Shown here piece by piece: positions 8,836 to 17,412 of a stretch of 64,000 nt of DNA. Each line of letters starts with the position of its first letter. Position 1 is the first letter of the stretch. The notes under the pieces were generated by a model. It was not told the DNA's origin. It saw only the letters and a list, made by a program, of their open reading frames with translations, and made no database searches. A program made the position numbers and the translations under genes. The DNA comes from Eubacterium sp. An11 (GTDB lineage Bacteria; Bacillota; Clostridia; Lachnospirales; Lachnospiraceae). Where the stretch lies: positions 124,001-188,000 of the forward strand of contig NZ_NFLV01000005.1 of NCBI RefSeq assembly GCF_002161065.1. The letters run 5' to 3'.

Positions 8836-10365
8836 CTAATTCTTATGATGACCCTTATAGGATGCCAGAACCAGGTTGTCTTCCGTGATATCATCGCCGG
8901 TAAACTCTGCGGTCTTGATTCCGTTGGAAAGAACGATCACTCTCGTGGCAATGGACAGCATCTCTTTTAACTCGGAACTTACGCACATGATGGAAAGTCC
9001 TCTGTCCGCATACTGATTGATGATATCGAACACCTCCGTCTTGGCTCCGATATCAATACCACGGCTTGGTTCATCCATCAGCAGAATCTTCGGGTCTGTC
9101 AGAACGCCCTTGCCGATTACACATTTCTGCTGATTACCGCCGGACAGGGATAAAATCGGAAGGTGTTTATCTGCCACTTTAATATGAATATCTTTAATCT
9201 GTGCGTCCACACATTCATCTTCCGCTTTTTTGGAAAGAATAAAGCCTTTCGCATAGGTTCCCAGACTGGAAAGGGAAATATTTTTCTCTATATCCAATGT
9301 CTGGACAAGACCTTCCGCCTGCCGGTCTTCCGGCACCAGCGCAAACCCGTTCTCAATCTGTTTGGAAATGTTCTTGATCTTCATTTTTTTGCCTTCCAGG
9401 TAGACCTCTCCGGTGTGTTCCGGATGAAGTCCCATGAGACATTCAAAAATCTCCGTACGTCCGGCTCCCATCAGGCCGTAGATACCGAGGATTTCCCCTC
9501 TCTTCAGGTTAAAGCTCACATGATCAAGGAGCCATCCGCCGCCCTTCTTCGGAAGACATAAGTCTTTGACTTCGAGAACCGTTTCCTGTTTCTCCCAGTC
9601 GATATTTCTCTCTTTCTTCGGATAGGACTTGTCGCTTCCGGTCATTTTCTCCACGATCCATGGCACATCAATATCTTTGACATCGGCGTCATCCACATAT
9701 TTTCCATCTCTTAAGATGGTTACGTGGTCGCCGATTTCCATGATTTCTTCCAGACGATGGGAAATGTATACGATGGAGATTCCCTGGGCGTTGAGCTCTC
9801 TCATGATCTTGAAAAGTACCTGTACCTCTGACTGGGACAGGGAAGAAGTCGGCTCGTCCATAATCAGTATCTTAAGATTCTCCTGGGTAAGATTCCGGGC
9901 GATCTCGATCATCTGCTGCTGACCTACACGCAGGTTGCCGACCAGCGCCTCCGGGTCAATGGGATATTCCAGACGATTCAGAATCTCCTCTGTTTTCTTT
10001 TTATGTTCTGCATTGTTGACAACGACGCCCTTTTTCTGCTCGTTGTTCATAAAAATATTCTGATATACATTGAGGTTCGGAAAGAGGCTTAATTCCTGAT
10101 GGATAATGCCGATTCCCTTTGCTTTTGCTTCCGTTGTGTTCTTGAAGCTTACCTCTTCCCCTTCCAGATACATGGTTCCGGAAGAAGGCTGTTCAATACC
10201 GGCAATCTGTTTCATAAGGGTGGACTTTCCGGCTCCGTTCTCACCGATCAGGACATTGACCTTGCCGCGGTACACATCAAAATCAACGTCATCCAGAGCC
10301 TTTGTTCCGGGATACACCTTTTCCATATGCCGACATTTCATTACAATATCTTTGTTTTCTGCCAT
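8836..10365 (-). CDS. Sugar ABC transporter ATP-binding protein (double ATPase)
   Basis: 509 residues carrying two ABC domains in one chain, as in RbsA/XylG/MglA. The first has Walker A GENGAGKST (41-49); the second has the degenerate GLMGAGRTE expected in this family and a signature LSGGNQQKC near residue 400. It powers uptake through the neighbouring permease. The ATG at 10365 has AAGGAGGA upstream. CUT2-type importers take up pentoses, galactose, autoinducer-2 and polyols, so neighbouring enzymes are the better clue to substrate. Confidence 0.93.
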   Translation of the reverse strand: MAENKDIVMKCRHMEKVYPGTKALDDVDFDVYRGKVNVLIGENGAGKSTLMKQIAGIEQPSSGTMYLEGEEVSFKNTTEAKAKGIGIIHQELSLFPNLNVYQNIFMNNEQKKGVVVNNAEHKKKTEEILNRLEYPIDPEALVGNLRVGQQQMIEIARNLTQENLKILIMDEPTSSLSQSEVQVLFKIMRELNAQGISIVYISHRLEEIMEIGDHVTILRDGKYVDDADVKDIDVPWIVEKMTGSDKSYPKKERNIDWEKQETVLEVKDLCLPKKGGGWLLDHVSFNLKRGEILGIYGLMGAGRTEIFECLMGLHPEHTGEVYLEGKKMKIKNISKQIENGFALVPEDRQAEGLVQTLDIEKNISLSSLGTYAKGFILSKKAEDECVDAQIKDIHIKVADKHLPILSLSGGNQQKCVIGKGVLTDPKILLMDEPSRGIDIGAKTEVFDIINQYADRGLSIMCVSSELKEMLSIATRVIVLSNGIKTAEFTGDDITEDNLVLASYKGHHKN

Positions 10366-10404
10366 CCGTGAATCCTCCTTTATAAAATATGACAACCGTT
10401 CTTC

Positions 10405-11046
10405 CTACTGAACTGTAAGAACGACAGGAGTGATTACCATTTCCTTTGCAGAATCCGCTGTGAAGCATCCGACCAGATCGACGGTCGCTCCCTCGGTGAG
10501 CTGATCGTAGACCGGCTGAACAACGGTTTCATCCACCTTCTGTAACATACTTGTGTTAATCTGGTTCCATTCCGTCTGGTTGGTAAAGTCTGCGAAATTG
10601 ATGAAGGACATATCATCACGAATGGAACTGTTCTTATACTGACCAATCTGGCAGGTGATCACCGTATCTCCCTCATATCCCGGAACAGACAATGTGATCG
10701 TTCCGTAGAAGGAATCCTTATCCACCGCGGTGATGGTTGCTCCCTCTGCCTTTACACTGTAATTATAATAGGTAGCGGATGCCGTCTTGACACCGTCAAA
10801 TTCCTCGCCAAGGCTGGTCAGGTCTCCGCCTGCCTTATTCAGGACTTCAGTGATATCCGCTGCCTTTGACTCACATTCCGGAATAACCTGTGAATCCCAG
10901 ATACTCTCTACGCTGTCACCAGGGTTGAACTCCACCTGTCCCGTCAGTGTGCCCTCTTCTCCGATCTTTACCACTTTCACACATCCGGTAAACAGCGTGG
11001 CCGCCATCGTTGCAGCTACAGCCGCGCATACAATACGTTTTACCAT
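10405..11046 (-). CDS. DUF2291 family lipoprotein
   Basis: 213 residues. A lipoprotein signal peptide ends in LFTGC with the lipidated Cys22, so the protein is attached to the outer face of the membrane. The rest matches the DUF2291 family (ESIWDSQVIPE, then the tail with GATVDLVGCF). Members are usually encoded beside CUT2 sugar importers, as here between the binding protein and the ATPase. An accessory role in uptake is inferred from position only. GGAAG lies before the ATG. Confidence 0.8.
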   Translation of the reverse strand: MVKRIVCAAVAATMAATLFTGCVKVVKIGEEGTLTGQVEFNPGDSVESIWDSQVIPECESKAADITEVLNKAGGDLTSLGEEFDGVKTASATYYNYSVKAEGATITAVDKDSFYGTITLSVPGYEGDTVITCQIGQYKNSSIRDDMSFINFADFTNQTEWNQINTSMLQKVDETVVQPVYDQLTEGATVDLVGCFTADSAKEMVITPVVLTVQ

Positions 11047-11114
11047 GGTTTACTTCCTTTCTTCCTAAAGAATCATTTACCTGTTTTTTACTTTCTTTTG
11101 TCCAGTATGTGCGA

Positions 11115-11134
11115 AGGGTGCCGGATGGCACCCT
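11115..11134 (-). promoter_or_regulatory. Intercistronic GC-rich hairpin after the binding-protein gene
   Basis: AGGGTGCC (11115-11122) and GGCACCCT (11127-11134) form a perfect 8-bp stem with a 4-nt loop and no U-tract. In solute-binding-protein operons such stems often protect the upstream mRNA from decay; that role is inferred. Confidence 0.5.
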
Positions 11135-11230
11135 CCACACCCGGAAAAATCCGGACCTAACAGATTATAAAACAACATTTCAGAACACCCTTGTTCTCTA
11201 CATAAACACACTTAGATTGTGATTATATTA

Positions 11231-11279
11231 GTGTATACAAAGTTATCCCCCTGATTATTCTGTGTATACAAAGTTATCC
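11231..11279. repeat. 18-bp direct repeat at the end of the binding-protein gene
   Basis: GTGTATACAAAGTTATCC occurs at 11231-11248 and again at 11262-11279, 31 bases apart. The second copy is coding, giving the last codons DNFVYT; the first is in the 3' untranslated part. It looks like a short tandem duplication. Confidence 0.7.
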
Positions 11280-12292
11280 AGCTTATCTGCGTTGTCTGCA
11301 TTGATCAGTACACAGTCAACCAGCTGTTTTTCTTCCATGCCGGTGGAACCTGTGGTCAGATAATCGTTAGCCTGATTTACAGCGTTTCTTGTGATAAGAT
11401 CGATCTGCTGAAGACCTGTTGCCAGACATTTGCCTTCTTTGATGTTATCTCTCATATCGTTGGAACCGTCCACACCAATGATGTATACTTCATGGTCAAG
11501 GTTTGCGGATTCCACTGCTGCTGCTGCGCCGCAGGCCATGGTATCATTACCACAAACGATAGCTACGATGTCCGGATACTGCTGTAAGATGGTCTCTGCC
11601 TTCTGCTGACCTTCTGTCTGATCCCAGTTAGCGGACTGCTGTGCAACCATTTCCATGTTGGTCTGGTCGATAACTGCGTGGAACGCATCGGAACGTACCT
11701 GGCAGTTGGTATCAGATTCAAGACCAAGCAACTCTGCGTACTGGCCTTCACCGCCTGTTGCCTCAACGAGCGCCTGTGCTGCTGCGGTAGCACCCTGGCT
11801 GTTATTGGCTACGATCTGAGCGACTGCAATACCTTCCTGGTTAATTTCACGGTCTACCAGGAATGTAGGGATTCCGGCATCTCTTGCTTTCTGAACAGCT
11901 TCGATGGAGGCATCAGCTCCGGCGTTATCGCAGACGATTGCGGAAGCGCCTTCGGAAATCGCTGTATCAAACAGTTCGGACTGTTTGGTTGCGTCATCAT
12001 CATGAGATACACATTTTACTGTGTAACCTAATTTTTCTCCTTCTTCCTGACATGCTGTCTGAACAACACCGAAATAAGGATTGGATGTAGATGGTGTGAT
12101 ACAGTAAATCAACTTGTTGTCCGCATTGGCATTGAGAACTTCATCGGAAGCTGCCGCTTCTGTGGAAGCCTCTGTTGCTGCAGGTTCTGCTGCGTCATCT
12201 GCTGCAGGTTCTGTGGAGTTGCCACATCCTGCCATTGCTGCCACCATCGCTGCTGTCATAAAGCCAGCCATCAATTTTTTGTAGAATTTCAT
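11255..12292 (-). CDS. Sugar-binding lipoprotein of a CUT2 ABC transporter
   Basis: 345 residues. The signal peptide ends in AMAGC with the lipidated Cys23, followed by a Glu/Ala/Thr-rich linker (25-55) and a periplasmic-binding-protein type I fold (RbsB/XylF-like): TPSTSNPYFGVVQTA, VDREINQEG, VCGNDTMACGA and GVDGSNDM. Trp and Asp residues typical of sugar pockets are present, but the ligand cannot be assigned. GAGGAGG lies before the ATG at 12292. Gaps of about 266 bases upstream and 208 bases downstream, with a stem in the latter, suggest it is expressed above the rest of the operon. Confidence 0.9.
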   Translation of the reverse strand: MKFYKKLMAGFMTAAMVAAMAGCGNSTEPAADDAAEPAATEASTEAAASDEVLNANADNKLIYCITPSTSNPYFGVVQTACQEEGEKLGYTVKCVSHDDDATKQSELFDTAISEGASAIVCDNAGADASIEAVQKARDAGIPTFLVDREINQEGIAVAQIVANNSQGATAAAQALVEATGGEGQYAELLGLESDTNCQVRSDAFHAVIDQTNMEMVAQQSANWDQTEGQQKAETILQQYPDIVAIVCGNDTMACGAAAAVESANLDHEVYIIGVDGSNDMRDNIKEGKCLATGLQQIDLITRNAVNQANDYLTTGSTGMEEKQLVDCVLINADNADKLDNFVYTE

Positions 12293-12558
12293 TTTTCTTT
12301 CCTCCTCATCTTGAAAAATTTATGTTGTTTATGAGACATCACGAAAGCTGTTAGCCCTTTCGTGTGAATATCTGATCACATCGAAACATTCCTAATCTTT
12401 TCCGATATTCCGGTGCACTTTAATGAATAAAGTACTCCGCAGGATTTAATTAAGTGTACTGTAAATCCTTTGTAAAATCAATATATTTTTTTGATGATTT
12501 TGACATCTTTTTTGTCAATAACGACAGTTAAATTTTCTTTTTTTATCTGTAATCGAGC

Positions 12559-14040
12559 TTATTTAGATAAAACTTTTTGTACACTTTCTTTCCAGCCTGT
12601 GTATTTTGCACAACGTTCTTCTTCGCCCATAGCCGGCGTGAACTTCGTGCGTTTCAGTCCTGCGAACAGGCGCTCTTCCTCATAGAAGCCCATGGCGATC
12701 CCCGCCGCATAGGCAGGTCCCATGGCGGACAGTTCCTCCGCGTCCGGTACCTGCACCGGGATATTTAAAATATCACTCTGGAACTGCATGAGATAACTAT
12801 TTTTGGTCGGTCCTCCGTCCACGCGAAGCTCCTCCACAGGAATACCAGAATCCTCAGCCATGACATTGACCACATCGCTGATCTGATACACAATGCAGTC
12901 AAGGGCCGCCCGCACCAGCTCTGCTTTTCCCGTTGTCCGGGTGATGCCGCAGACAATGGCCTTTGCTTCACTGTCCCAATACGGAGCGCCAAGTCCGGTA
13001 AAGGCCGGAACCAGGTAAGTGGTATCCCCCGGATTGGCGGACTGCGCCAGTTCCTGCGTCTCCCCGGCGCTTGCGATGAGTCCCAGATCTTTCTGCAGCC
13101 AGGTGATGACTGCACCGGTGTAATTGATGTTCCCTTCCAGAACATAATTGACCTTTCCCCTCAGGGACCACGCCAATGAAGAAACCACGCCTTTATCACT
13201 GTAGATCGGCTTTTCCCCCACGTTCATCATGATGGAAGAACCGGTTCCATAGGTTGCTTTGATCATGCCCGGCTTCACACAGCCCTGTCCGTACAGCGCT
13301 CCGTGGGAATCTCCCATGACTCCGTGAATCGGAATCGGTTCATCCAGCCATCCGTCAAAATCCGTATAGCCGTAGAGCGCATCGGAATCACAGATCTCAG
13401 CCAGCATCTCTCTCTTTATTCCGAAAAGAGCGTTGACCTCGTCATCCCAGTCCAGCGTTCTGATATTAAACATCTGCGTCCGGGATGCATTGGAATAATC
13501 GGTTTTAAAAACATGTTCTTTTGTCAGATGATACAACAGGTAGCTGTCCATGGTTCCCACCGCCAGCTCACCCTGCTCTGCCGCTCTGCCGGCTTCCTCC
13601 ACATTCCGAAGGACCCAGGCGATCTTCGCGGCTGAATAATAAGGAGACAGAGGAATTCCCGTGTGCTCCTGTATCATGGCTGCATGGCCGCCCGCGGCAA
13701 TCTCTTTACAGATGGATTCCCCTCTGGCGCACTGCCAGACGATGGCGTTATAAACAGGCTCCCCTGTTCTTTTATTCCAGCAGACGGCTGTCTCTCTCTG
13801 ATTGCTGATGCCCAGACCCAGGATATCTTTTTTGTCGATCCCGGCCTTTTCCACAGCATTTTTCACAACCTGGATAACATTTTTCATAATCTGCGAAGGA
13901 TTATGTTCCACCCAGCCTTTTTCATTTATAATCTGATCATGCGGCAGGTCCGTCCGGGCCACGATTTTTCCGTCCCCGTCAAATACGATGCCTTTGGTGC
14001 CCTGCGTGCTCTGATCAATTCCCAACATATATTTTTTCAT
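12559..14040 (-). CDS. FGGY-family carbohydrate kinase, glycerol-kinase-like
   Basis: 493 residues. The N-terminal ATP-binding motif is GIDQSTQGTKG rather than the DQGTT of true glycerol kinases, but the glycerol-contacting residues of E. coli GlpK are all matched: Arg82 and Glu83 in NQRET, Trp102, Tyr134-Tyr135 in SPYYSA and Asp244 in GDSHGAL. A small polyol or ketose is therefore the likely substrate. It sits between the split transketolase and the sugar-binding protein, with no glycerol facilitator or glycerol-3-phosphate dehydrogenase nearby. In published D-apiose loci an FGGY kinase phosphorylates apulose; this is the best analogy. The ATG at 14040 is preferred over TTG two codons upstream, though the ribosome site is weak. 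Confidence 0.85.
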   Translation of the reverse strand: MKKYMLGIDQSTQGTKGIVFDGDGKIVARTDLPHDQIINEKGWVEHNPSQIMKNVIQVVKNAVEKAGIDKKDILGLGISNQRETAVCWNKRTGEPVYNAIVWQCARGESICKEIAAGGHAAMIQEHTGIPLSPYYSAAKIAWVLRNVEEAGRAAEQGELAVGTMDSYLLYHLTKEHVFKTDYSNASRTQMFNIRTLDWDDEVNALFGIKREMLAEICDSDALYGYTDFDGWLDEPIPIHGVMGDSHGALYGQGCVKPGMIKATYGTGSSIMMNVGEKPIYSDKGVVSSLAWSLRGKVNYVLEGNINYTGAVITWLQKDLGLIASAGETQELAQSANPGDTTYLVPAFTGLGAPYWDSEAKAIVCGITRTTGKAELVRAALDCIVYQISDVVNVMAEDSGIPVEELRVDGGPTKNSYLMQFQSDILNIPVQVPDAEELSAMGPAYAAGIAMGFYEEERLFAGLKRTKFTPAMGEEERCAKYTGWKESVQKVLSK

Positions 14041-14125
14041 TATCAAATACCTGTATAAACCCCATATTTTCGTTCCCGGCAGATATTTCCCTGGCTCCGC
14101 CTGAAAACGATATGATTTCCCGCTG

Positions 14126-15058
14126 TTATTTCAGCGCTTCTTTTGCCTTCCCGGCAATGCCTTCCGCAGTCATTCCGTAGTAGTCATAGACCTCTTTGGA
14201 CGTTCCTGTGATAACAGGAGCATCCGGCAGAGCTACGTTGATGACTTTCTTCGGGCAGTTGGCGCTGACTGTCTGAGCGACCATGGAGCCCAGTCCTCCA
14301 AACGGCGCGTGCTCTTCTGCTGTCACGACTGCCTTTGCCTGCGCCGCATACTTCAAAACAGCTTCTGTATCCAGCGGTTTTACGCAGTACATATCAAGAA
14401 CAGTTGCGCTGATGCCTTCTTTTTCCAGAAGTTTTGCGGCGTCATAACATGGTTTTACCATCTCGCCGCAGCCAATCAGCAGAACGTCGGAACCTTCGCA
14501 GAGAACTGTCGCCTTATCCATCTCAAACGGGCAGTTACCTTCTTCATAGATATCTTCCACGGCATTTCTTCCCACCCGGATGTAGGCCGGTTTCTCATCC
14601 TCAAGAAGCGCTTCAATGAGGCATTTGGTCTGGAAACGATCGCTCGGAAGATACACTCTCATATTCGGGATCGCACTCATAGCCGCGATATCCTGCGCAG
14701 AATGATGACTCATTCCCAGAGCTCCGTAGCTGATGCCGCCGCTGATACCGACGATGGTCACATTGGTGTTGGAGTAGGCCACATCCACCTTCGCCTGCTC
14801 GTAACTTCTTGTGGAAACGAAGCTGGCCGGCGAGAAACAGAACGGTTTCTTTCCGCACTTTGCCATACCGGCGGAAATACTTACCAGATCCTGCTCCGCA
14901 ATTCCTGTCTCCACGCAATTTTCAGGAAATGCGTCAAAAAACGGAGTCATGGATGCAGAACCACGGGAATCACTGCACAGTGCGATAATACTTTTGTCTT
15001 CTTTTACTTTTTCCATCAGGGTCTCACAGATTGCCTGACGATTTGGAATCTTATTCAT
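14126..15058 (-). CDS. Transketolase C-terminal subunit
   Basis: 310 residues, equal to the PYR and C-terminal domains of transketolase. ETGIAEQDLVSISAG contains the Glu that activates thiamine diphosphate; GMSHHSAQD and PAYIRVGR are typical of the family. It must pair with the product of the next gene upstream to make an active enzyme. The ATG at 15058 overlaps the upstream stop codon by 8 bases, so translation is coupled. Split transketolases occur in anaerobes both as the housekeeping enzyme and as pathway-specific forms such as apulose-4-phosphate transketolase AptAB and sulfofructose transketolase. Context points to the specialised type. Confidence 0.9.
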   Translation of the reverse strand: MNKIPNRQAICETLMEKVKEDKSIIALCSDSRGSASMTPFFDAFPENCVETGIAEQDLVSISAGMAKCGKKPFCFSPASFVSTRSYEQAKVDVAYSNTNVTIVGISGGISYGALGMSHHSAQDIAAMSAIPNMRVYLPSDRFQTKCLIEALLEDEKPAYIRVGRNAVEDIYEEGNCPFEMDKATVLCEGSDVLLIGCGEMVKPCYDAAKLLEKEGISATVLDMYCVKPLDTEAVLKYAAQAKAVVTAEEHAPFGGLGSMVAQTVSANCPKKVINVALPDAPVITGTSKEVYDYYGMTAEGIAGKAKEALK

Positions 15059-15878
15059 TGACTGCTTCCCTCCTCTTTTCAAGCTCTGCCTTGATGATCT
15101 GATACTCTTCATCGGTCGGCACTTTATGATGCCATCCGGCTTTGTTCTCTATCAGTTCGCCGCCGCCAAAACCTTTGGTGGTGTTGGCAATGATGACCGT
15201 CGGACGACCTTTGCATTTCTTCGCTTCCTCAAAAGCCTCATTGAGAGCGTCAATATCATTGCCCTCCGCCTGGATCACATTCCATCCGAAGGCTTCGAAA
15301 CGGGTTTGCAGATCATCCTGTCCCATCACGTCTTCTGTATTGCCGGAAATCTGCAGGCGGTTGCGGTCCACAACAGCGCAGAGATTATCAAGCTTGTACT
15401 GGGATGCGGCCATAACGCCTTCCCATACGGAACCTTCTGCCAGTTCACCGTCTCCCATAACGGTGTAAACACGATTGCTCTTACCATCCATCCGGCAGGC
15501 CAGGGCCATACCCACACAGACCGGAAGTCCGTGACCCAGGGAACCGGAATTCATCTCAATACCCGGAAGCTTGTTATTCGGATGTCCGATGTAAGGAGAA
15601 CCAAATCTGGAAAACTTCGCGATGACCTCTTTGATATCCAGAAATCCTTTGGCTGCCAGAACGGAGTAGTAGGCTTCCACAGAATGTCCCTTGCTCATGA
15701 CAAACAGATCACGATTCGGATCATCCGCCGTTTCCGGAGTGATGTTCATCTGTTTAAAATAAAGAGTGATCAGAATGTCCATGACACTGAAGTCTCCGCC
15801 GATATGTCCGGTGCCCGCTCCCTTGATCATATCAAGGACATTTAACCTGCACTCGTAAGATAATGCTTTCAAGTTCAC
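15051..15878 (-). CDS. Transketolase N-terminal subunit
   Basis: 275 residues forming the thiamine-diphosphate-binding domain. GTGHIGG and SKGHS carry catalytic-site His residues. GDGELAEGSVWEG, then NLCAVVDRNRLQ, is the GDG-to-N motif that binds Mg and thiamine diphosphate. A GTG start at 15878 is used because AGGAGG lies 8 bases upstream and no ATG is near. With the C-terminal subunit it transfers two-carbon units between ketose and aldose phosphates. Its place directly after the isomerase-like gene suggests it ends the catabolic pathway by feeding the pentose-phosphate pool. Confidence 0.9.
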   Translation of the reverse strand: MNLKALSYECRLNVLDMIKGAGTGHIGGDFSVMDILITLYFKQMNITPETADDPNRDLFVMSKGHSVEAYYSVLAAKGFLDIKEVIAKFSRFGSPYIGHPNNKLPGIEMNSGSLGHGLPVCVGMALACRMDGKSNRVYTVMGDGELAEGSVWEGVMAASQYKLDNLCAVVDRNRLQISGNTEDVMGQDDLQTRFEAFGWNVIQAEGNDIDALNEAFEEAKKCKGRPTVIIANTTKGFGGGELIENKAGWHHKVPTDEEYQIIKAELEKRREAVNE

Positions 15879-15994
15879 GTTATGCGCCTCCTAAAATCAT
15901 TTAAAAAATGTTATCAGTATATTTTATGGTTTTACTTTCTGGCGGGGAATCCGCCGGGATCCCCCTGTGCCAATTATTTATCTTCTTTTTTTTA

Positions 15995-17410
15995 TCAGTC
16001 TACTTTTTCTCCACGGATAATCGCCTTTACCCTCTCTTCCACCGGGTCATATAAATCCGGTTTGATTCCCAGGTATTTACATGCCTCATAGAGCACCGGC
16101 ACGATATCCATATGAATACCCACGCAGTGGTGAATGTACGGTCCCTGGACGATCTTATCTTCCAGACGATCCAGATTATCCACTTCCACCCACATGTAGG
16201 TTCCCTTGGTATATGGTCCGTCCACGGTCTTTGCGTTGCCCATCAGCATGGAATATTCGCCGTTATCGCCGTCAAAACGGGCCAGAGTGAGATGTTCGCC
16301 GTCCTTTGCCCGTGCCATGAGAGACCCGGAGTGGTCAAAGGCAACCGGGGTGTCAATGGATGGCTTCTCGGCCGCGATGGATACCGGCCACGGTCCGCAG
16401 TGCTGCAGCAATTCGGCATTGTCGTTGAACGGATGACGCACAGTCCAGTCTGCGAAGAAAGAACGTGTCTGTCCTCTTCCGGCTGCTTCCACCATCACCG
16501 AAGTGATCGTTCCGTGGATGTCTGTCTCACAGGCAATCGGGAATCCTTCATCATTACAGAGCGCATTGGCTGCACAAGGCATAATGCCGATCTCATCCTG
16601 CAGGGCATCCCAGCACTGGATCGCGCCGCAGTTGCAGCCATATTTCTTTCCAAGCTTCGTCATGGCAACTTTGAGAGCCGCCACATTTTCCAGCTGTTCC
16701 GGAGTCACCTTCACGCACATATTGTCACAGCAGTATGTGGTCACTTCTTTGATCGCTTCCGGTTCATTTTCTTTGACTTCTTTCATGGTCTTCGTCAGTT
16801 CCGGCATCGGAATCGGAGAAAGCTGGATGCCAAATTTCTCTAAAAGTTCTCCTTCGTTGCACATGGTGGACCAGAAATCAAATGGTCTTGTGGAAATCTG
16901 CAGCACTCTCGTATTTCTGAATGCCTTTACCACGTTACAGACTCTTAAGAACCGGTCGATGCCTTCTGCGAAGCACTCATCCTCCAGGTTGCAGTTCTTC
17001 AAATATGTAAACGGAATCCGGAATCTTCGGAGTACTTTTCCTGTGGCAAACAATCCACACTGGCTGTCACGAAGACGCATACCGTTTTCATCCGGACATT
17101 CATCCCTCGGTCCCCAGAGCAGCACCGGCACATCGAGCTTTTTGGCCAGACGGCAGACTTCATATTCTGTACCGAAGTTGCAGTGCGGAACAAAGAGTCC
17201 GTCCACATGAGCATGTTTAAACTTCTTGTAAATCTTCTCCATGCCTTCATCATCATAGAGCAGACCTTCCTCATTGATATCATCGATATCCACGAAATCC
17301 ACATTCAGTTCTTTCAGTCTCTTTGCGGTCAGTCCGCGGTATTCCACTGCGGCAGGCGCTGAAAAAATCGCTCTTCTTGTCGGCGCAAAACCAAGTACTA
17401 CCTTATCCAT
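15995..17410 (-). CDS. L-fucose/L-arabinose isomerase family protein
   Basis: 471 residues. The fold resembles the fucose/arabinose isomerase family: an N-terminal Rossmann-like part with FVPHCNFGTE, then GAIQCWDAL, NDEGFPIACETDIHG (the acidic residues near 294-297 fit the family's metal-binding Glu) and a late GPYIHHCVGIH with a His pair near 427. The family converts aldoses to ketoses with Mn. It is more distant from true L-fucose isomerases, which are about 590 residues. Of two in-frame ATGs, 17410 has AGGAGG at 9 bases and is preferred over 17416. It follows the LacI gene with no gap, so it is the first enzyme of the operon. Confidence 0.75.
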   Translation of the reverse strand: MDKVVLGFAPTRRAIFSAPAAVEYRGLTAKRLKELNVDFVDIDDINEEGLLYDDEGMEKIYKKFKHAHVDGLFVPHCNFGTEYEVCRLAKKLDVPVLLWGPRDECPDENGMRLRDSQCGLFATGKVLRRFRIPFTYLKNCNLEDECFAEGIDRFLRVCNVVKAFRNTRVLQISTRPFDFWSTMCNEGELLEKFGIQLSPIPMPELTKTMKEVKENEPEAIKEVTTYCCDNMCVKVTPEQLENVAALKVAMTKLGKKYGCNCGAIQCWDALQDEIGIMPCAANALCNDEGFPIACETDIHGTITSVMVEAAGRGQTRSFFADWTVRHPFNDNAELLQHCGPWPVSIAAEKPSIDTPVAFDHSGSLMARAKDGEHLTLARFDGDNGEYSMLMGNAKTVDGPYTKGTYMWVEVDNLDRLEDKIVQGPYIHHCVGIHMDIVPVLYEACKYLGIKPDLYDPVEERVKAIIRGEKVD

Positions 17411-17412
17411 AA

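Noticed and set aside
11231-11279. Direct repeats as CRISPR or attachment site
   Set aside because: Only two copies with no spacer structure, integrase or tRNA nearby.
12490-12520. TTGACA/TGTCAA inverted repeat as promoter or operator before the binding-protein gene
   Set aside because: No -10 box at a useful distance on either strand; low-complexity AT sequence gives such matches easily.
14102-14117. TGAAAACGATATGA as a CcpA cre site
   Set aside because: Only part of the consensus fits: the right half lacks CA, and the position is between the kinase and transketolase genes.
14309-15061. Long open frame on the plus strand across the transketolase subunit
   Set aside because: It is the antisense of a clearly conserved gene with no ribosome site or family match. 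The same reasoning removes similar plus or minus frames over cca, gerAB-gerAC, the pilus genes and others.
7752-17410. Sulfoquinovose transketolase pathway as the role of the sugar locus
   Set aside because: That route also uses a split transketolase, but it does not need an FGGY kinase and would be expected to carry sulfosugar isomerase and sulfonate export genes; none were seen.
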